In this document: piece after piece, positions 7,061 through 16,548 of the stretch
Layout: each line of letters begins with the position of its first letter
Numbering within the stretch: the stretch's first letter is position 1
Origin: Stieleria maiorica
GTDB lineage: Bacteria > Planctomycetota > Planctomycetia > Pirellulales > Pirellulaceae
Assembly (NCBI RefSeq): GCF_008035925.1
Contig: NZ_CP036264.1
Span: forward strand, 62,001-126,000
DNA length: 64,000 nt
Direction of reading: 5' to 3'
Translations under genes and position numbers: made by a program
The notes under the pieces: generated by a model
What the model was told of the DNA's origin: nothing
Databases searched by the model: none
The model's input: the letters and a program-made list of their open reading frames with translations, nothing else

Positions 7061-9592
7061 TCAGTTCGTGGCGGCGGTGACACGGTCGACTTCGACGACG
7101 CACCAGTCCGCCTGGGCGTATCGGAAACACGTTCCATCGTCGATCGCGGTCAAATGCAGCCATTGATTGTCAATCAATTCCCTGATTGATGGATGTTTCT
7201 CGAGCACACGATCGATTGCGGCCGGTGGAGCCGCGATAATCACTTCCAACCGCAGGGGCTGGTGTTGGTGGCGTGTGCCGTCATGGATCGATTGGGTCGG
7301 CAGCCCGGTCATCAGATCACCGCCCCCGCCGGACAACAGGCCAAACCCGCCGACGACGTTGTGGATCGTTTTGTCGCCACTTCCGAAATGGCGGTTGTCG
7401 ACCGTGGATGCGTAGTACTGCATGTTGATCCAATGAGCGACCACCATCGGTGCGGTCATGATGTTCTCTAAAACCGAGCCGTCGTTGTCCGCCGAGTGGT
7501 TGTAGCTGTGCAAGAACACGCGTCCGTCCAAATTGATCGACCGGGTCAGTTCGCGCGGTCCGACCACAAACGCAGCGTTGCCGGCCAAGCCCCATTCGGG
7601 TCGGACCTCGGACCAATCCATGGCACGCGCCTGCAACTCGGCCGACGACGAACTGCCGACCGTAGGCATGCGTTCGTGTCGGGTGTTTTCCGAAGCAAGC
7701 TGTGTCCGGTTGACCAACTCCTGCACATCGCCGCGGTGGGATGCCGGCACCGAATCGAGATCGAAGAATTCGATTCGATCCGTCGTCGTGTTGTGAACCG
7801 CCGCCAGGAACAGGGTGGCGTTGTCGATCACGATTCCGCGCTCCGCCAGGATTTCACGGACAAACGTTTGGTTCAGCAACAGCGCGGCGAAGCGCGCGTT
7901 CGGTTCGCCTGAATGTCCGCCACAGGCGCCACAATCCAGTCCCGCCGCGAGCGGGTTGTTCGTTGTTTGGCTGCCATGGCCGCACAGCACGACGAGCCGG
8001 GCAAATCCATCGGTTAACCCGAGGTTGCGGAGCATCGATTCGGCCAGATCGGCCTGACGCGAGGTCGTCCAGCCTTGATGGTGCAAGCCACGCAGAGTGG
8101 GGCCGGTCGCAGACTGCATTTCGTCGCCGGAGCGACGCTTCGACGATCGGGAATCGGCCAACAGTTTCGCCGAGTACAACAGTCCGGTCGTCTCGACAAA
8201 CGAGAAGCAACTGACGGCCGATTCCTGGAAACTGCACCAGAGGCGGGTCCACAACCCCTCGCGCTGTCGTGCAGCTCGGATCTCCGATTCGGAACCGTTC
8301 ACTCCCGCAGGCAAACCTTCATGAAGCCGGAGACTCGGTTGAATCAGAGCCGGGACGTGGTGGTTGCCGCAATCCTGTCCCAGTTTGACGTATTCGATCG
8401 GCATGCCGAAAAACCCGGCAAATCCATAGGTTTCGATCTCCGGAGAGAGTGACTCCAGATTCCGCCGGATCCGTTCGCTACGCACGTCGATGCAAAAGAC
8501 CATTTGTGCCAGTTTGCGATTTCGTTCGGCCGGCTCGTTGCTGGTTAGCTGACCCAGGATCCCGTCACGATGGTTGATCTCGCTGGCCCGCAGCAGAAGC
8601 ATTCGCACGGCCGTGTCGTCCTCGGCAGGTCGCGGAGGGGCATGAAAGGTCGCCGACTGCTGGGCGATCATGGCATCCCAGCGTACGCGCAGGTTATTCA
8701 CATCCGCCAACGCAACCTCAAAAGCGGCCCGGGCGGCCAACAGGCCGATCAGATGTTCCGAATCCGATTGCGTCTCCGCATCGTCTTGCGACTTTGCCCA
8801 AGCACACCAGCCGGGCATTTGGAAGGCTTGGCACAACAGAAAGCTCTCCCACAGAGCCGTCGGGATCTGCAGGTGCAAAAGCAATTTCACCAGCGCTGCG
8901 CTAGGCGTGTGCGGCAATCGACCGACGAACCGTCGAAAACCGGTCAATCCCAGAATCTCCGGGTTGCGGTCGTGCAGCGCCGCGCTCCGCCAGGCCTGGT
9001 AGAAGGGCAGGTCTTTCCAGGGGCTGGACCAAGTGGATTGAGACTGATCGTAGTGTGCCGAACAAAACTTGCCGAGTTCGTCCGTGATGGTTTCGCTCCA
9101 TCCCTGAGGCGAGATTTGATCGGCCAGTTCCGCGATCGTCCGAATCGGACGTCGGTCGTTGGACGTCGTCGCTTGCCCGTGAAACGACTCGTCGCTCGTT
9201 GACGCCCGCAATCGATCCATGACGTCGTCGACCGATAATCGAACCGTCATGCCGTTTTGCTGACATTCCGTGATCGCTCGACGAACGTCGGCTCGGGTGA
9301 AGTGACCTTGAGCATACTGCGAACGATAGTATTGCAACGGCATCAGCAGTTCACAGTCGGAAAAGACCCTCAAGAACGCTCTTGCATCGGAGAAGGTTCG
9401 ATCGGCGATTCCGCTGTATGGATTCAATGCGATGTAGTCCTGGAGCGGCCAGACTTTCGAAACCACCCGTGTGACCTCCCCCAGGATCTCTTCGATCTGG
9501 CGATAGATGTGGGGTTGGTCATAGGCTGGCGGGACAAAGACGTCGCTGCCGGGATGGGCGGAGATTGGGAGGTTGGACATGTCTGCATTCAT
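7061..9592 (-). CDS. dabA: DabA, DUF2309 subunit of the DAB inorganic-carbon transporter
   Basis: 843 residues of the UPF0753/DUF2309 family. DabA is a peripheral, beta-CA-like subunit that, with DabB, is proposed to hydrate CO2 to bicarbonate in one direction, energised by an ion gradient. All four predicted zinc-site residues are present: Cys367 and Asp369 (FCIDVRSE), His539 (LCGHGS) and Cys554 (LDCGACGG). The His-to-Cys spacing of 15 equals that described for Halothiobacillus DabA (H524, C539). I chose ATG 9592 (MNADMSNLP) because the open frame extends upstream to 9961 only by running antisense-like through dabB and lacks family sequence; ATG 9580 is an alternative. It lies 61 bp downstream of dabB. 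Confidence 0.93.
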   Translation of the reverse strand: MNADMSNLPISAHPGSDVFVPPAYDQPHIYRQIEEILGEVTRVVSKVWPLQDYIALNPYSGIADRTFSDARAFLRVFSDCELLMPLQYYRSQYAQGHFTRADVRRAITECQQNGMTVRLSVDDVMDRLRASTSDESFHGQATTSNDRRPIRTIAELADQISPQGWSETITDELGKFCSAHYDQSQSTWSSPWKDLPFYQAWRSAALHDRNPEILGLTGFRRFVGRLPHTPSAALVKLLLHLQIPTALWESFLLCQAFQMPGWCAWAKSQDDAETQSDSEHLIGLLAARAAFEVALADVNNLRVRWDAMIAQQSATFHAPPRPAEDDTAVRMLLLRASEINHRDGILGQLTSNEPAERNRKLAQMVFCIDVRSERIRRNLESLSPEIETYGFAGFFGMPIEYVKLGQDCGNHHVPALIQPSLRLHEGLPAGVNGSESEIRAARQREGLWTRLWCSFQESAVSCFSFVETTGLLYSAKLLADSRSSKRRSGDEMQSATGPTLRGLHHQGWTTSRQADLAESMLRNLGLTDGFARLVVLCGHGSQTTNNPLAAGLDCGACGGHSGEPNARFAALLLNQTFVREILAERGIVIDNATLFLAAVHNTTTDRIEFFDLDSVPASHRGDVQELVNRTQLASENTRHERMPTVGSSSSAELQARAMDWSEVRPEWGLAGNAAFVVGPRELTRSINLDGRVFLHSYNHSADNDGSVLENIMTAPMVVAHWINMQYYASTVDNRHFGSGDKTIHNVVGGFGLLSGGGGDLMTGLPTQSIHDGTRHQHQPLRLEVIIAAPPAAIDRVLEKHPSIRELIDNQWLHLTAIDDGTCFRYAQADWCVVEVDRVTAATN

Positions 9593-9653
9593 GATTCGCC
9601 AGGGGCGTAGGGTTCGAGGAGTGATGGTCAGTTTCGGAGAATGAGAATGGCGC

Positions 9654-11270
9654 TTAACTGGAGGCAAGTGATCCGAAGACCCTTCGCAGGGTGCTCTCGA
9701 CGTAGAAGCCGTTGCTGGCATGCACGAACCAGCGACCGAACCGGACCGGACCATCACGTCGCGACGTCGCTTGATCCATCGCCAACAGTCCGGCGAAACC
9801 ACAACCGACGGCCAAACCGATGACCGACCATTGGAGGGTCGAAAAGGACGCGACCGGCACGCTGCCGGCGGCAAGGCCATCGACGACGCGGTAGGAGGCC
9901 GCATAGAGCAGATACAGCACGCCGGCGGTCGTGATACTTCGCACCACGAGCGGTCGATCACCGCTGGAAAACACCTTTTCTAACCACTGGGTGATCGCCA
10001 GGAACACGACGGCACCCAGGACAAACCCACCGGGTTTGGTCGAGGGGTCAAGCCCCAGAATCAGACTTGCACCGGTCAATGCGGAGAGCGACAACGCGGC
10101 CGCCGCGATCCACGTGACCCGGCGTTTGGGAGCTTCGAGTTTCGGGCCGTCTGCGATAGTCTTCGGCATCGCCAAAGCGCCCGCACGGGATCGCTCGGTG
10201 ATTACGTTGCCGCTGGCCAGAAACGCGTGCGCCTTGTACATCGAGTGCGCCAACACGTGCAGCAAGGCCGCCGAGAACGCGCCCAGCCCACACTGCATCA
10301 TCATGAACCCCATCTGGGCGATCGTCGAATATGCCAGCGACTTCTTCACACTCGTTTGAGTCATCATCACAATCGCCGCGTAGGCGGCCGTGACGGTACC
10401 GAAGATGGCGAGCACCGCGAGTGTCCACGGAGCGGTGGAAACGATCGGGCTGGTGCGAATGATCAAGTATCCGCCGGCATTGACGATGCCCGCATGCATC
10501 AGTGCAGACACCGGAGTTGGCGTGTCGAGGGTTTGTGGGAGCCAGATGTGGAAGGGAAACTGCGCGGATTTGATCGATGCTGCCACGACCAACAACAACG
10601 ATGCGACTTGAAGCCTGACGCCGGCCGCCGCGGTTTCTTCGATCTCCGCGAAAATCTCGCCCAGCCGTGCCGTGCCGAATTCTCCGTAGATCATTAGGAA
10701 CGCGATCGCCAAGGACACGTCACCGATGCGGATGATCGTAAACTTTGTCCAAGCGGCACGCTGCGCCGCTCGCCGCGTCGGATCGTGCAGCAGCAAATGA
10801 TGCAGCCCGAAACTGGTCATCAGCCAGGCGACGTAGAACAACAGCAAGTGACCCGACAGGACCATCAAGGAAACCGCGGCCAGCGTCAGACCGGTCCAGC
10901 GAAAGTAGTTGCCTTGGGAAGGATCGCCATCGAGATACCGAATCGAGTAGCGACAAATCACCCAGCCGATGAAACTGACCATCAACCACATCAAGCTCGA
11001 AACGCCGTCCAAATGAATCGGCAAGGAGCTCCCGACGGCGACGGGAAACGCGGCCTGCACTGCGGTGGGGGCGGCCTCGCCCAGGACCGTCCGCAGGGCA
11101 ACACCGATCGTCAGCGTGACGGCGATTCCCAGCTGCAGCGTCGCGATCGCGGTCACCCAGCGACGGAGCTGCGGTGCCGCGGCGTCGGCGACGCGGCGGG
11201 GCACCGCAGCCGCCAGGGCGAGCAGCATCACCGCCGGCAATGCGGCTATCATTACAATCGTCAGCGCCAT
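9654..11270 (-). CDS. dabB: DabB, NuoL-like membrane subunit of the DAB transporter
   Basis: 538 residues with many hydrophobic segments, of the proton-conducting transporter family (PF00361, NuoL/MrpA-like). Typical blocks are visible: FHIWLPQTLDTPTPVSALMH and AQMGFMMMQCGLGAFSAALL, with HVLAHSMYKAHAFLASG. DabB supplies the ion-coupled membrane part for DabA in the inner membrane. The start at 11270 (MALTIVMIAALP) has a good Shine-Dalgarno (GGAGG, 6 nt upstream); the frame stays open to 11444, but that extra stretch covers the operator palindromes and is probably not translated. First gene of dabB-dabA-CA-like; the promoter candidate lies about 62-90 bp upstream of the start codon. Confidence 0.92.
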   Translation of the reverse strand: MALTIVMIAALPAVMLLALAAAVPRRVADAAAPQLRRWVTAIATLQLGIAVTLTIGVALRTVLGEAAPTAVQAAFPVAVGSSLPIHLDGVSSLMWLMVSFIGWVICRYSIRYLDGDPSQGNYFRWTGLTLAAVSLMVLSGHLLLFYVAWLMTSFGLHHLLLHDPTRRAAQRAAWTKFTIIRIGDVSLAIAFLMIYGEFGTARLGEIFAEIEETAAAGVRLQVASLLLVVAASIKSAQFPFHIWLPQTLDTPTPVSALMHAGIVNAGGYLIIRTSPIVSTAPWTLAVLAIFGTVTAAYAAIVMMTQTSVKKSLAYSTIAQMGFMMMQCGLGAFSAALLHVLAHSMYKAHAFLASGNVITERSRAGALAMPKTIADGPKLEAPKRRVTWIAAAALSLSALTGASLILGLDPSTKPGGFVLGAVVFLAITQWLEKVFSSGDRPLVVRSITTAGVLYLLYAASYRVVDGLAAGSVPVASFSTLQWSVIGLAVGCGFAGLLAMDQATSRRDGPVRFGRWFVHASNGFYVESTLRRVFGSLASS

Positions 11271-11325
11271 CAGGGGCCTCCACGGGCTTGCGGGGAAATA
11301 CGAAACGCAATACACGTCTTTTGAT

Positions 11326-11373
11326 ACACGAACTATGAAGCACGACATGTTTGTCGTCAATTCAAGTTCGTGT
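11326..11373 (-). promoter_or_regulatory. dabB promoter overlapped by concentric palindromes
   Basis: On the minus strand TTGACG (11360-11355) and CATAGT (11337-11332) are separated by 17 bp, a good sigma-70-type promoter reading toward dabB. Two inverted repeats share the same centre (11349.5): inner arms ACGACA (11342-11347) and TGTCGT (11352-11357), inside the spacer; outer arms ACACGAACT (11326-11334) and AGTTCGTGT (11365-11373), overlapping the -10 and lying just upstream of the -35. This geometry is what a repressor or redox/CO2-responsive regulator site would look like. Which protein binds is inferred only; the divergent winged-helix gene is the obvious candidate. Confidence 0.6.
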
Positions 11374-11425
11374 GTTTCCGCCGGGATCTTGAGCCGTTTT
11401 TTCGAGCCGCGCCGCGGAGAGGCGG

Positions 11426-11489
11426 GAAAACACGGTGTTTTCACGTCTCTTGATTCGCGAATTTTTTTTCGCGGGTGGAATGCTAGAAT
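11426..11489 (+). promoter_or_regulatory. Palindrome and extended -10 element before the winged-helix regulator
   Basis: A perfect 17-bp palindrome, GAAAACAC-G-GTGTTTTC, lies at 11426-11442. Downstream, TGCTAGAAT (11481-11489) matches an extended -10 (TGnTAnAAT) without a good -35. A start near 11496 would leave about 36 nt before ATG 11532. The palindrome would be an operator for this gene or an upstream site of dabB. Confidence 0.45.
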
Positions 11490-11531
11490 GGGGTTCCCGT
11501 GCCGATCGCATCCCAGGCGGACCGAAAGCGA

Positions 11532-11924
11532 ATGAAATCCGACGTCAAGAAGAAAACCCGCGCGGCGAAGTCCCGCGAACTAACGCAACCCCCTGGTTCC
11601 TCCCCCGGGACGGCCGCTGCCGGCGGTCGGGACGACAAGGCCAAGGAGAGCGGCTCGCGGTGGACTTTTTTGACGAACCATTCCCACGTGTTGATCGTGT
11701 TGCACGCCGAGCCAGACTTGGTCCTGCGGGAAGTGGCAGCACGGGTGGGGATCACCGAACGCGCGGTTCAGCGGGTGGTGCAAGACCTGGAGGAGGAGGG
11801 ATTCATCCGCCGCGAGCGTGTCGGTCGCCAGAACCGTTACGAAGTGCGGACGGACGTACCGCTGCGGCACCCGATCGAATCCCATCGCACCATCGGTGAT
11901 CTGCTGCAATTGATCACCGGCTAA
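11532..11924 (+). CDS. Winged helix-turn-helix transcriptional regulator
   Basis: 130 residues. A basic, low-complexity N-terminus (about 45 residues) precedes a compact winged helix: [15 protein letters not shown], then the recognition region [20 protein letters not shown] and wing [16 protein letters not shown], and the tail [16 protein letters not shown]. This small regulator type is found in many bacteria under MarR- or ArsR-like labels; I know no assigned ligand. It is divergent from dabB, with the palindromes at 11326-11442 in between, so control of the dab operon and itself is likely. ATG 11532 is preferred over 11499 because AGGCGGA precedes it and the -10 candidate sits too close to 11499. 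Its stop codon overlaps that of the convergent ClC gene. Confidence 0.8.
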   Translation: MKSDVKKKTRAAKSRELTQPPGSSPGTAAAGGRDDKAKESGSRWTFLTNHSHVLIVLHAEPDLVLREVAARVGITERAVQRVVQDLEEEGFIRRERVGRQNRYEVRTDVPLRHPIESHRTIGDLLQLITG

Positions 11925-13825
11925 TCTTCGCCGGTCTGTTTCAGTTCCATCAGTCGATGGTTGTAGGCGGCGATGGTTTCTTTGCGGCGTAACATGCCCA
12001 GGAAGACGCCGGGCCGGTCGGGATCCAGGACGGGCAATTCATCCAGGTTGTGAGACGTGAAGCGGCGCAGCGCGGTGTTCAAATCGTCTTGCGGGGTCAG
12101 GTACAAAAAGTTGTCGACCATGATGTCGCGGGCGACCGCCAGTTTCCACAGCGCGTCGTCGTACAAGTAGGCGCGGACGTCGTCGTCACTGAAGATCCCG
12201 ACCATCTTTTGATTCTCATCGACGACCGGGAAGTAATCCTGATGCGTCGACGCCAGGCGATGCACGATCGTGTCCAACGTCATGCCTTCGGGGATCAGGA
12301 TCAGGTTGCGATTCTTTTGGTACAGATCGCCGACGGAAAGACCTTCGAGCACATCGACGATGAAGTCGCCGCGGTGGGCCATCGATTCCATCCGCGTCGG
12401 GGGCTGGTTGTGATAGAGCCGGAAGTGTTGGCTGAACATGAACGTCAGCGTGGAAACCAACATGGTGGGCAGCAACAGGCCGTAATCGCCGGTCAGGGCG
12501 CGGACCATGATGATGGTCGAGATGGGAGCCCGCGCGATCCCGGAAAAGAATCCCGCCATCCCGACCACGGCGAAGGCTTCCGGTTCGGTAAACAGGTCCG
12601 GCCAAGCCTGCTGGAACGCCAATCCGACGGCCGCCCCGGTGCAACCGCCGATCACCATCGACGGTCCGAACACCCCGCCGGATCCGCCGGACCCGATCGT
12701 CAGCGCGGTGGTCAGGATCTTTGCCATCGCGACCATCACGACGCAGGCGATCCCGATCTGGTCGGCGGTCGTTAGCGCGATTTGCAGCACCCCATAACCG
12801 GTGCCCAAGGAACCGAGCAGATTGGGGTCGCGATCAAACCCGAGGTACAGTCCGACGCCGAAGGTCCCGGCCAGGGCGGCGCCGATCGCCGGACGCACGT
12901 GCGGAATGATCGGCAGCCGCTTAAACATCGCCTGGGTGGCGAACAGCGTCTTGACGTAAACCGCGCCGATGACGAACAACACCACGGCCAACACCACATA
13001 GGCGGGCAATTGCAGCGGTGAGACAAACGTGTGCTCCAGATCCGCGCCGAACAAGGGAATGAATCGCGACTCGACCGGCAGCGATTGCACGTAAACGCTG
13101 TAGGCGATCACTGACGCCGTGGCCGCCGGGACCAGCACGTCGGCTTCCAGATCGGCGTCGCTGTACAGGATTTCGCCGGCAAACACCGCACCGGCCAGTG
13201 GTGCGCGAAAGATCGCTCCGATCCCCGCCCCCATCCCGGCGGCCAGCAACACCCGTCGTTCGCGGTTGGACAGTTTCAGCCGCGTCGCCAACCAGGAACC
13301 GAATCCGGCGCCGATCAACGCGATCGGTCCTTCCCGCCCCCCCGAGCCGCCGGTGCCCAGCGTGATCGCCGAGGCCAGCGTCTTGATGAACGGAATCCGG
13401 GCGCGAATCTTGCCGCGTTTGTTGTGAAACGCATCGATCGCCGCGTCTGTCCCGGCACCCTCGGCTTCGGGGGCGACGGCATACACCAGGATTCCCGAAA
13501 GCAAGCCGCCGACCGCCATCACGGCGACGATCATCCAGGGCGAAAAAAAATCCGATTGATATTCAAATCGTTGGTGCTCGCCGGCCGCATCGAGCGGTTG
13601 ATAACCGGCAAACTGGGTCACCGAATAGCGGACGACGATCTGACCGAGCACATCAAACGCGATCGCCCCCAGCCCGGCGACGACACCGATCAACGAAGCC
13701 AGAAAGATCCACTTTCCCAGCGAATGCAGCTCGAATCGCTTCAGCAGATTCTGCAGACGGTTCACTTGCAAGCGTTGTTTCCCAGACGTGTCATGGATCG
13801 GCCGATATCGTTTCGCCGCCCCCAA
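11921..13825 (-). CDS. ClC-family chloride channel/antiporter with C-terminal CBS pair
   Basis: 634 residues. The transmembrane ClC core occupies roughly residues 30-470, with the family motifs GSGGREGP (gating glutamate present) and GSGGVFGPS. The C-terminal 130 residues hold two CBS domains (around [19 protein letters not shown] and [15 protein letters not shown]), which usually bind adenine nucleotides and tune gating. The protein would move chloride or a similar anion across the inner membrane, perhaps against protons. It ends convergently with the winged-helix regulator, both stop codons falling in the tetranucleotide CTAA at 11921-11924. A role in charge or pH balance beside a bicarbonate pump is plausible but only inferred. 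Confidence 0.9.
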   Translation of the reverse strand: MGAAKRYRPIHDTSGKQRLQVNRLQNLLKRFELHSLGKWIFLASLIGVVAGLGAIAFDVLGQIVVRYSVTQFAGYQPLDAAGEHQRFEYQSDFFSPWMIVAVMAVGGLLSGILVYAVAPEAEGAGTDAAIDAFHNKRGKIRARIPFIKTLASAITLGTGGSGGREGPIALIGAGFGSWLATRLKLSNRERRVLLAAGMGAGIGAIFRAPLAGAVFAGEILYSDADLEADVLVPAATASVIAYSVYVQSLPVESRFIPLFGADLEHTFVSPLQLPAYVVLAVVLFVIGAVYVKTLFATQAMFKRLPIIPHVRPAIGAALAGTFGVGLYLGFDRDPNLLGSLGTGYGVLQIALTTADQIGIACVVMVAMAKILTTALTIGSGGSGGVFGPSMVIGGCTGAAVGLAFQQAWPDLFTEPEAFAVVGMAGFFSGIARAPISTIIMVRALTGDYGLLLPTMLVSTLTFMFSQHFRLYHNQPPTRMESMAHRGDFIVDVLEGLSVGDLYQKNRNLILIPEGMTLDTIVHRLASTHQDYFPVVDENQKMVGIFSDDDVRAYLYDDALWKLAVARDIMVDNFLYLTPQDDLNTALRRFTSHNLDELPVLDPDRPGVFLGMLRRKETIAAYNHRLMELKQTGED

Positions 13826-13971
13826 TCGTGGACGAGTTCTTCACTTGTGGCAATACCGTCGGGCAAAAACTCAATCGCACGGTTCGTGTTAGGATTGCCG
13901 GTCCGCCGTGTCGCGGAATCCGCGGGCGGCCTGTCGGTCGAGTCGATGATCCGAAATCGATGTGATCCTGC

Positions 13972-14027
13972 TAGCCCGACGCGTGAGCGAGGGGCGCCGC
14001 GTGGCACTTTGCTGACGCGTGCGGGCT
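13972..14027. repeat. Inverted repeat in the ClC/NtrC gap
   Basis: TAGCCCGACGCGT (13972-13984) faces ACGCGTGCGGGCT (14015-14027), an imperfect inverted repeat with one extra base. The left arm continues as GAGCGAGGG, a sequence type I recall as very common between genes of Rhodopirellula relatives. The rest of the 319-bp divergent gap 13826-14144 shows nothing else I can name. Confidence 0.6.
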
Positions 14028-14144
14028 GACGTTAACAGGCCGTCAGGAGTGACCGTTCCCCTGCATCCTGCCGAACGTCTTGACGACGCCGGCTACGGCT
14101 GGATGATCAGATCCCAACCGTTTTGAATCCCCACCCGACTTCCC

Positions 14145-15503
14145 ATGCCCGAACCCGTCCGCATCTTGATCGTTGACGACGAGCCCCACATCCGCAGCGG
14201 ATTGGCCAAGGGGCTCGCCAAATCCGGCGACGTCATCGACACGGCCGGCGACGTCAATCATGCGCTGGACAAATTGGACCAAGCCCAATACCAGGTCGTG
14301 ATCGCCGATGTGCGATTGCCCGGCGATCGCGACGGGCTGGATCTGGTGTCCCTGATCAAACAGCGCTCCCCGGAAACCAACACGCTGGTCATCACCGCAC
14401 ATGGCACGGTGGAGACCGCCGTCGATGCGATGCGTCGCGGTGCGTTCGACTTCATCACCAAACCGGTCGATTTGAATTTGATTCGCCAGCAGGTTGGTCG
14501 GGCGCTCGACCACGGACGCTTGCAGAGCGAGAACCGAGTGTTGCGCGACCGTTTGGCCGACGCCGGTGCGATCTCCGAAATCATCGGCAACTGCACGATC
14601 ATGCAGGAACTGTTCCAGCAGCTGCGTCAGGTCGCCGACACCGACGCGACGGTGTTCATCCAAGGCGAGAGCGGAACGGGTAAGGAACTGGTCGCCCGCG
14701 CGCTGCACGATTTGAGCAGCCGATCCAGCGGCGCGTTCGTTGCGGTGAATCTTGGGGCGCTGCCGGAGTCGCTTTTGGAAAGCGAGTTGTTCGGTCATGA
14801 GAAAGGATCGTTTACCGGGGCGTCACGCCAGAAACCTGGCTGCTTTGAACAGGCGCGCGGCGGCACGCTGTTTTTGGACGAGATCACCGAGATCCCGACC
14901 AAGAGCCAAGTCGATTTGTTACGCGTGTTGGAGACCGGACAGTTTCAACGCGTCGGCGGTGAAGACTTGATGAGTTCCGATGCCCGCATCGTTTCGGCGA
15001 CCAACAAGGACCCGTTGGCGCTGATCGACGAAGGGATGTTTCGTGACGATTTGTACTATCGGTTGAACATCGTCCCGCTGGTGATCCCGCCGCTGCGGAA
15101 ACGCCGCGATGACATCCCGCTGTTGGTCGAACACTTCGTCAAACACTTTTGCGGGCGACACAAACGTCCGGTCAAACAATTCACCGACGACGCGCTGGCG
15201 AAGTTGGTGGCGGCCAACTGGCCGGGCAACGTCCGCCAGCTACGCAACGTCGTCGAACGGTTGGTGGTCACGCACGTCGGCCAGAGCATCGATGCCGACA
15301 GCCTGCCGCCGGAATTGACGGCCGTTCCTGCCGTGGCATCCTTCGAAGTTCGGACGTTGGCCGAAGCGACCGAGGCGGCCGAGACGGAAGCCATCAAAGT
15401 CGCACTGGCGTCGTGCGGATTCCATCGCGAACAAACCGCCCAAGCACTCGGCGTGAGCGTTCGGACGTTGCATTACAAGATGAGCCGCTACGGGTTGCAC
15501 TAG
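14145..15503 (+). CDS. NtrC-family sigma-54-dependent response regulator
   Basis: 452 residues in the order receiver (1-120, phospho-acceptor Asp55 in VIADVRLPGD), AAA+ sigma-54 activator domain (about 140-370; Walker A GESGTGKE, sigma-54 contact loop GSFTGA, Walker B TLFLDEI) and a Fis-type helix-turn-helix at the C-terminus (QTAQALGVSVRTLHYKMSRY). It should activate sigma-54 promoters once phosphorylated. The usual GAFTGA loop reads GSFTGA, a tolerated variant. No histidine kinase is adjacent, so it is an orphan here. Transcribed alone, convergent with the carbonic anhydrase gene. Confidence 0.95.
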   Translation: MPEPVRILIVDDEPHIRSGLAKGLAKSGDVIDTAGDVNHALDKLDQAQYQVVIADVRLPGDRDGLDLVSLIKQRSPETNTLVITAHGTVETAVDAMRRGAFDFITKPVDLNLIRQQVGRALDHGRLQSENRVLRDRLADAGAISEIIGNCTIMQELFQQLRQVADTDATVFIQGESGTGKELVARALHDLSSRSSGAFVAVNLGALPESLLESELFGHEKGSFTGASRQKPGCFEQARGGTLFLDEITEIPTKSQVDLLRVLETGQFQRVGGEDLMSSDARIVSATNKDPLALIDEGMFRDDLYYRLNIVPLVIPPLRKRRDDIPLLVEHFVKHFCGRHKRPVKQFTDDALAKLVAANWPGNVRQLRNVVERLVVTHVGQSIDADSLPPELTAVPAVASFEVRTLAEATEAAETEAIKVALASCGFHREQTAQALGVSVRTLHYKMSRYGLH

Positions 15504-15550
15504 CTGGACAGCGCCACTTTGCACAAGAAACATTATGAATCGCCGGTCAA

Positions 15551-15617
15551 ACGTAGCTACCTTCGCCAGAAGGTGGATCCCCGGGGTTTACCACGCTCGC
15601 ATCGAGCGTAGCTACGT
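15551..15617 (+). repeat. Intergenic repeat, family C
   Basis: A 67-bp element bounded by the inverted ends ACGTAGCTAC and GTAGCTACGT, lying between two convergent genes. Its interior has two smaller hairpins (CTTCGCCAGAAGG and CGCTCGCATCGAGCG). The same element is found reversed at 29259-29324 and partly at 38127-38196. Confidence 0.75.
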
Positions 15618-15635
15618 CAAAGTGGTGCTCCCCAG

Positions 15636-16301
15636 CTAGATCGGCGGCAGCGTGCGGACCTGTGCGTCGACCGGCACGGCCAGATCCGCCAGCGGTTTGA
15701 ACTGGGCCTCGTCGGGATCGAAGCCGAACACTTCGCCCGTTTCGAATTTGTAAACCCAGCCGTGCAGTTTCAGCTCCCCGCGTCCGACCGCGGCGGCAAC
15801 CGAGGGGTGCGTCCGCAGGCTTTCCAATTGAACCAAGACGTTTTCTTCCACCGTCAACGTCAGGCGTTTTTCCGGTTCGGTCAGATGGCCATAGTTTTCT
15901 TCCACGATCCGGCGGGTCGCTTCGGCGTGTTCCAGATACGCCTTGACCGCGGGCAGTTTCTCGATCGATCCGGGATCCAGCAATCCGGCCATCGCCCCAC
16001 AGTGACTGTGTCCGCAAATCACGATGTCGCGGACTTTCAAAACACTGACCGCATACTCGATCGTCGCCGCCTCGCCGCCATGCACACTCCCGTAGGGTGG
16101 GACGATATTCCCCGCGGTCCGTTGAATAAACAATTCCCCGGGTTTGGTTTGCGTCAATCGGTTCGGATCGATCCGCGAGTCCGAGCAAGTGATGAAGAGC
16201 GCCAGAGGGCTTTGCCCTTCGACCAACGTTTCGAACAACTGTTGGTCTTGGCTGAATAGATCACGCTGAAATCGGTGGATGCCGTCGACGAGTTTTTGCA
16301 T
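15636..16301 (-). CDS. Beta-class carbonic anhydrase
   Basis: 221 residues, interconverting CO2 and bicarbonate in the cytoplasm. The active-site pattern is complete: Cys39, Asp41 and Arg43 in ITCSDSRID, then His98 and Cys101 in [20 protein letters not shown] between them is typical. The C-terminus ([20 protein letters not shown]) is that of the bacterial beta class. ATG 16301 gives [11 protein letters not shown], the usual beginning. It is not in the dab operon, about 4.4 kb away, but provides the functional reference for the degenerate paralogue at 6440-7003. Confidence 0.95.
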   Translation of the reverse strand: MQKLVDGIHRFQRDLFSQDQQLFETLVEGQSPLALFITCSDSRIDPNRLTQTKPGELFIQRTAGNIVPPYGSVHGGEAATIEYAVSVLKVRDIVICGHSHCGAMAGLLDPGSIEKLPAVKAYLEHAEATRRIVEENYGHLTEPEKRLTLTVEENVLVQLESLRTHPSVAAAVGRGELKLHGWVYKFETGEVFGFDPDEAQFKPLADLAVPVDAQVRTLPPI

Positions 16302-16548
16302 CGTTCAAAAATCCTGGATGCGGGGGTGGTTTGCCACGAATCACGTTGCCGGGACAAGCGTCGATCGAGTGTATCAGAGATCGATCGTCTCTGTCGCCTG
16401 TATCATGTAAGAGGCAGCGTTCCAACATCGATTCGCCAGCAACGTCGTCGGAGATGATTCGCGCACTCGATTGACGGGGCTTTGAGCGATCTGACGAAAC
16501 TTTCCGCTCGGCGTTGTGTTGGAACACTACCGCAGCTGATCACTTTTC

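Noticed and set aside
9593-9961. N-terminal 123-residue extension of DabA
   Set aside because: The extension overlaps the 3' end of dabB in another frame and is Arg/Ser/Pro-rich without family sequence; DabA similarity begins after ATG 9592.
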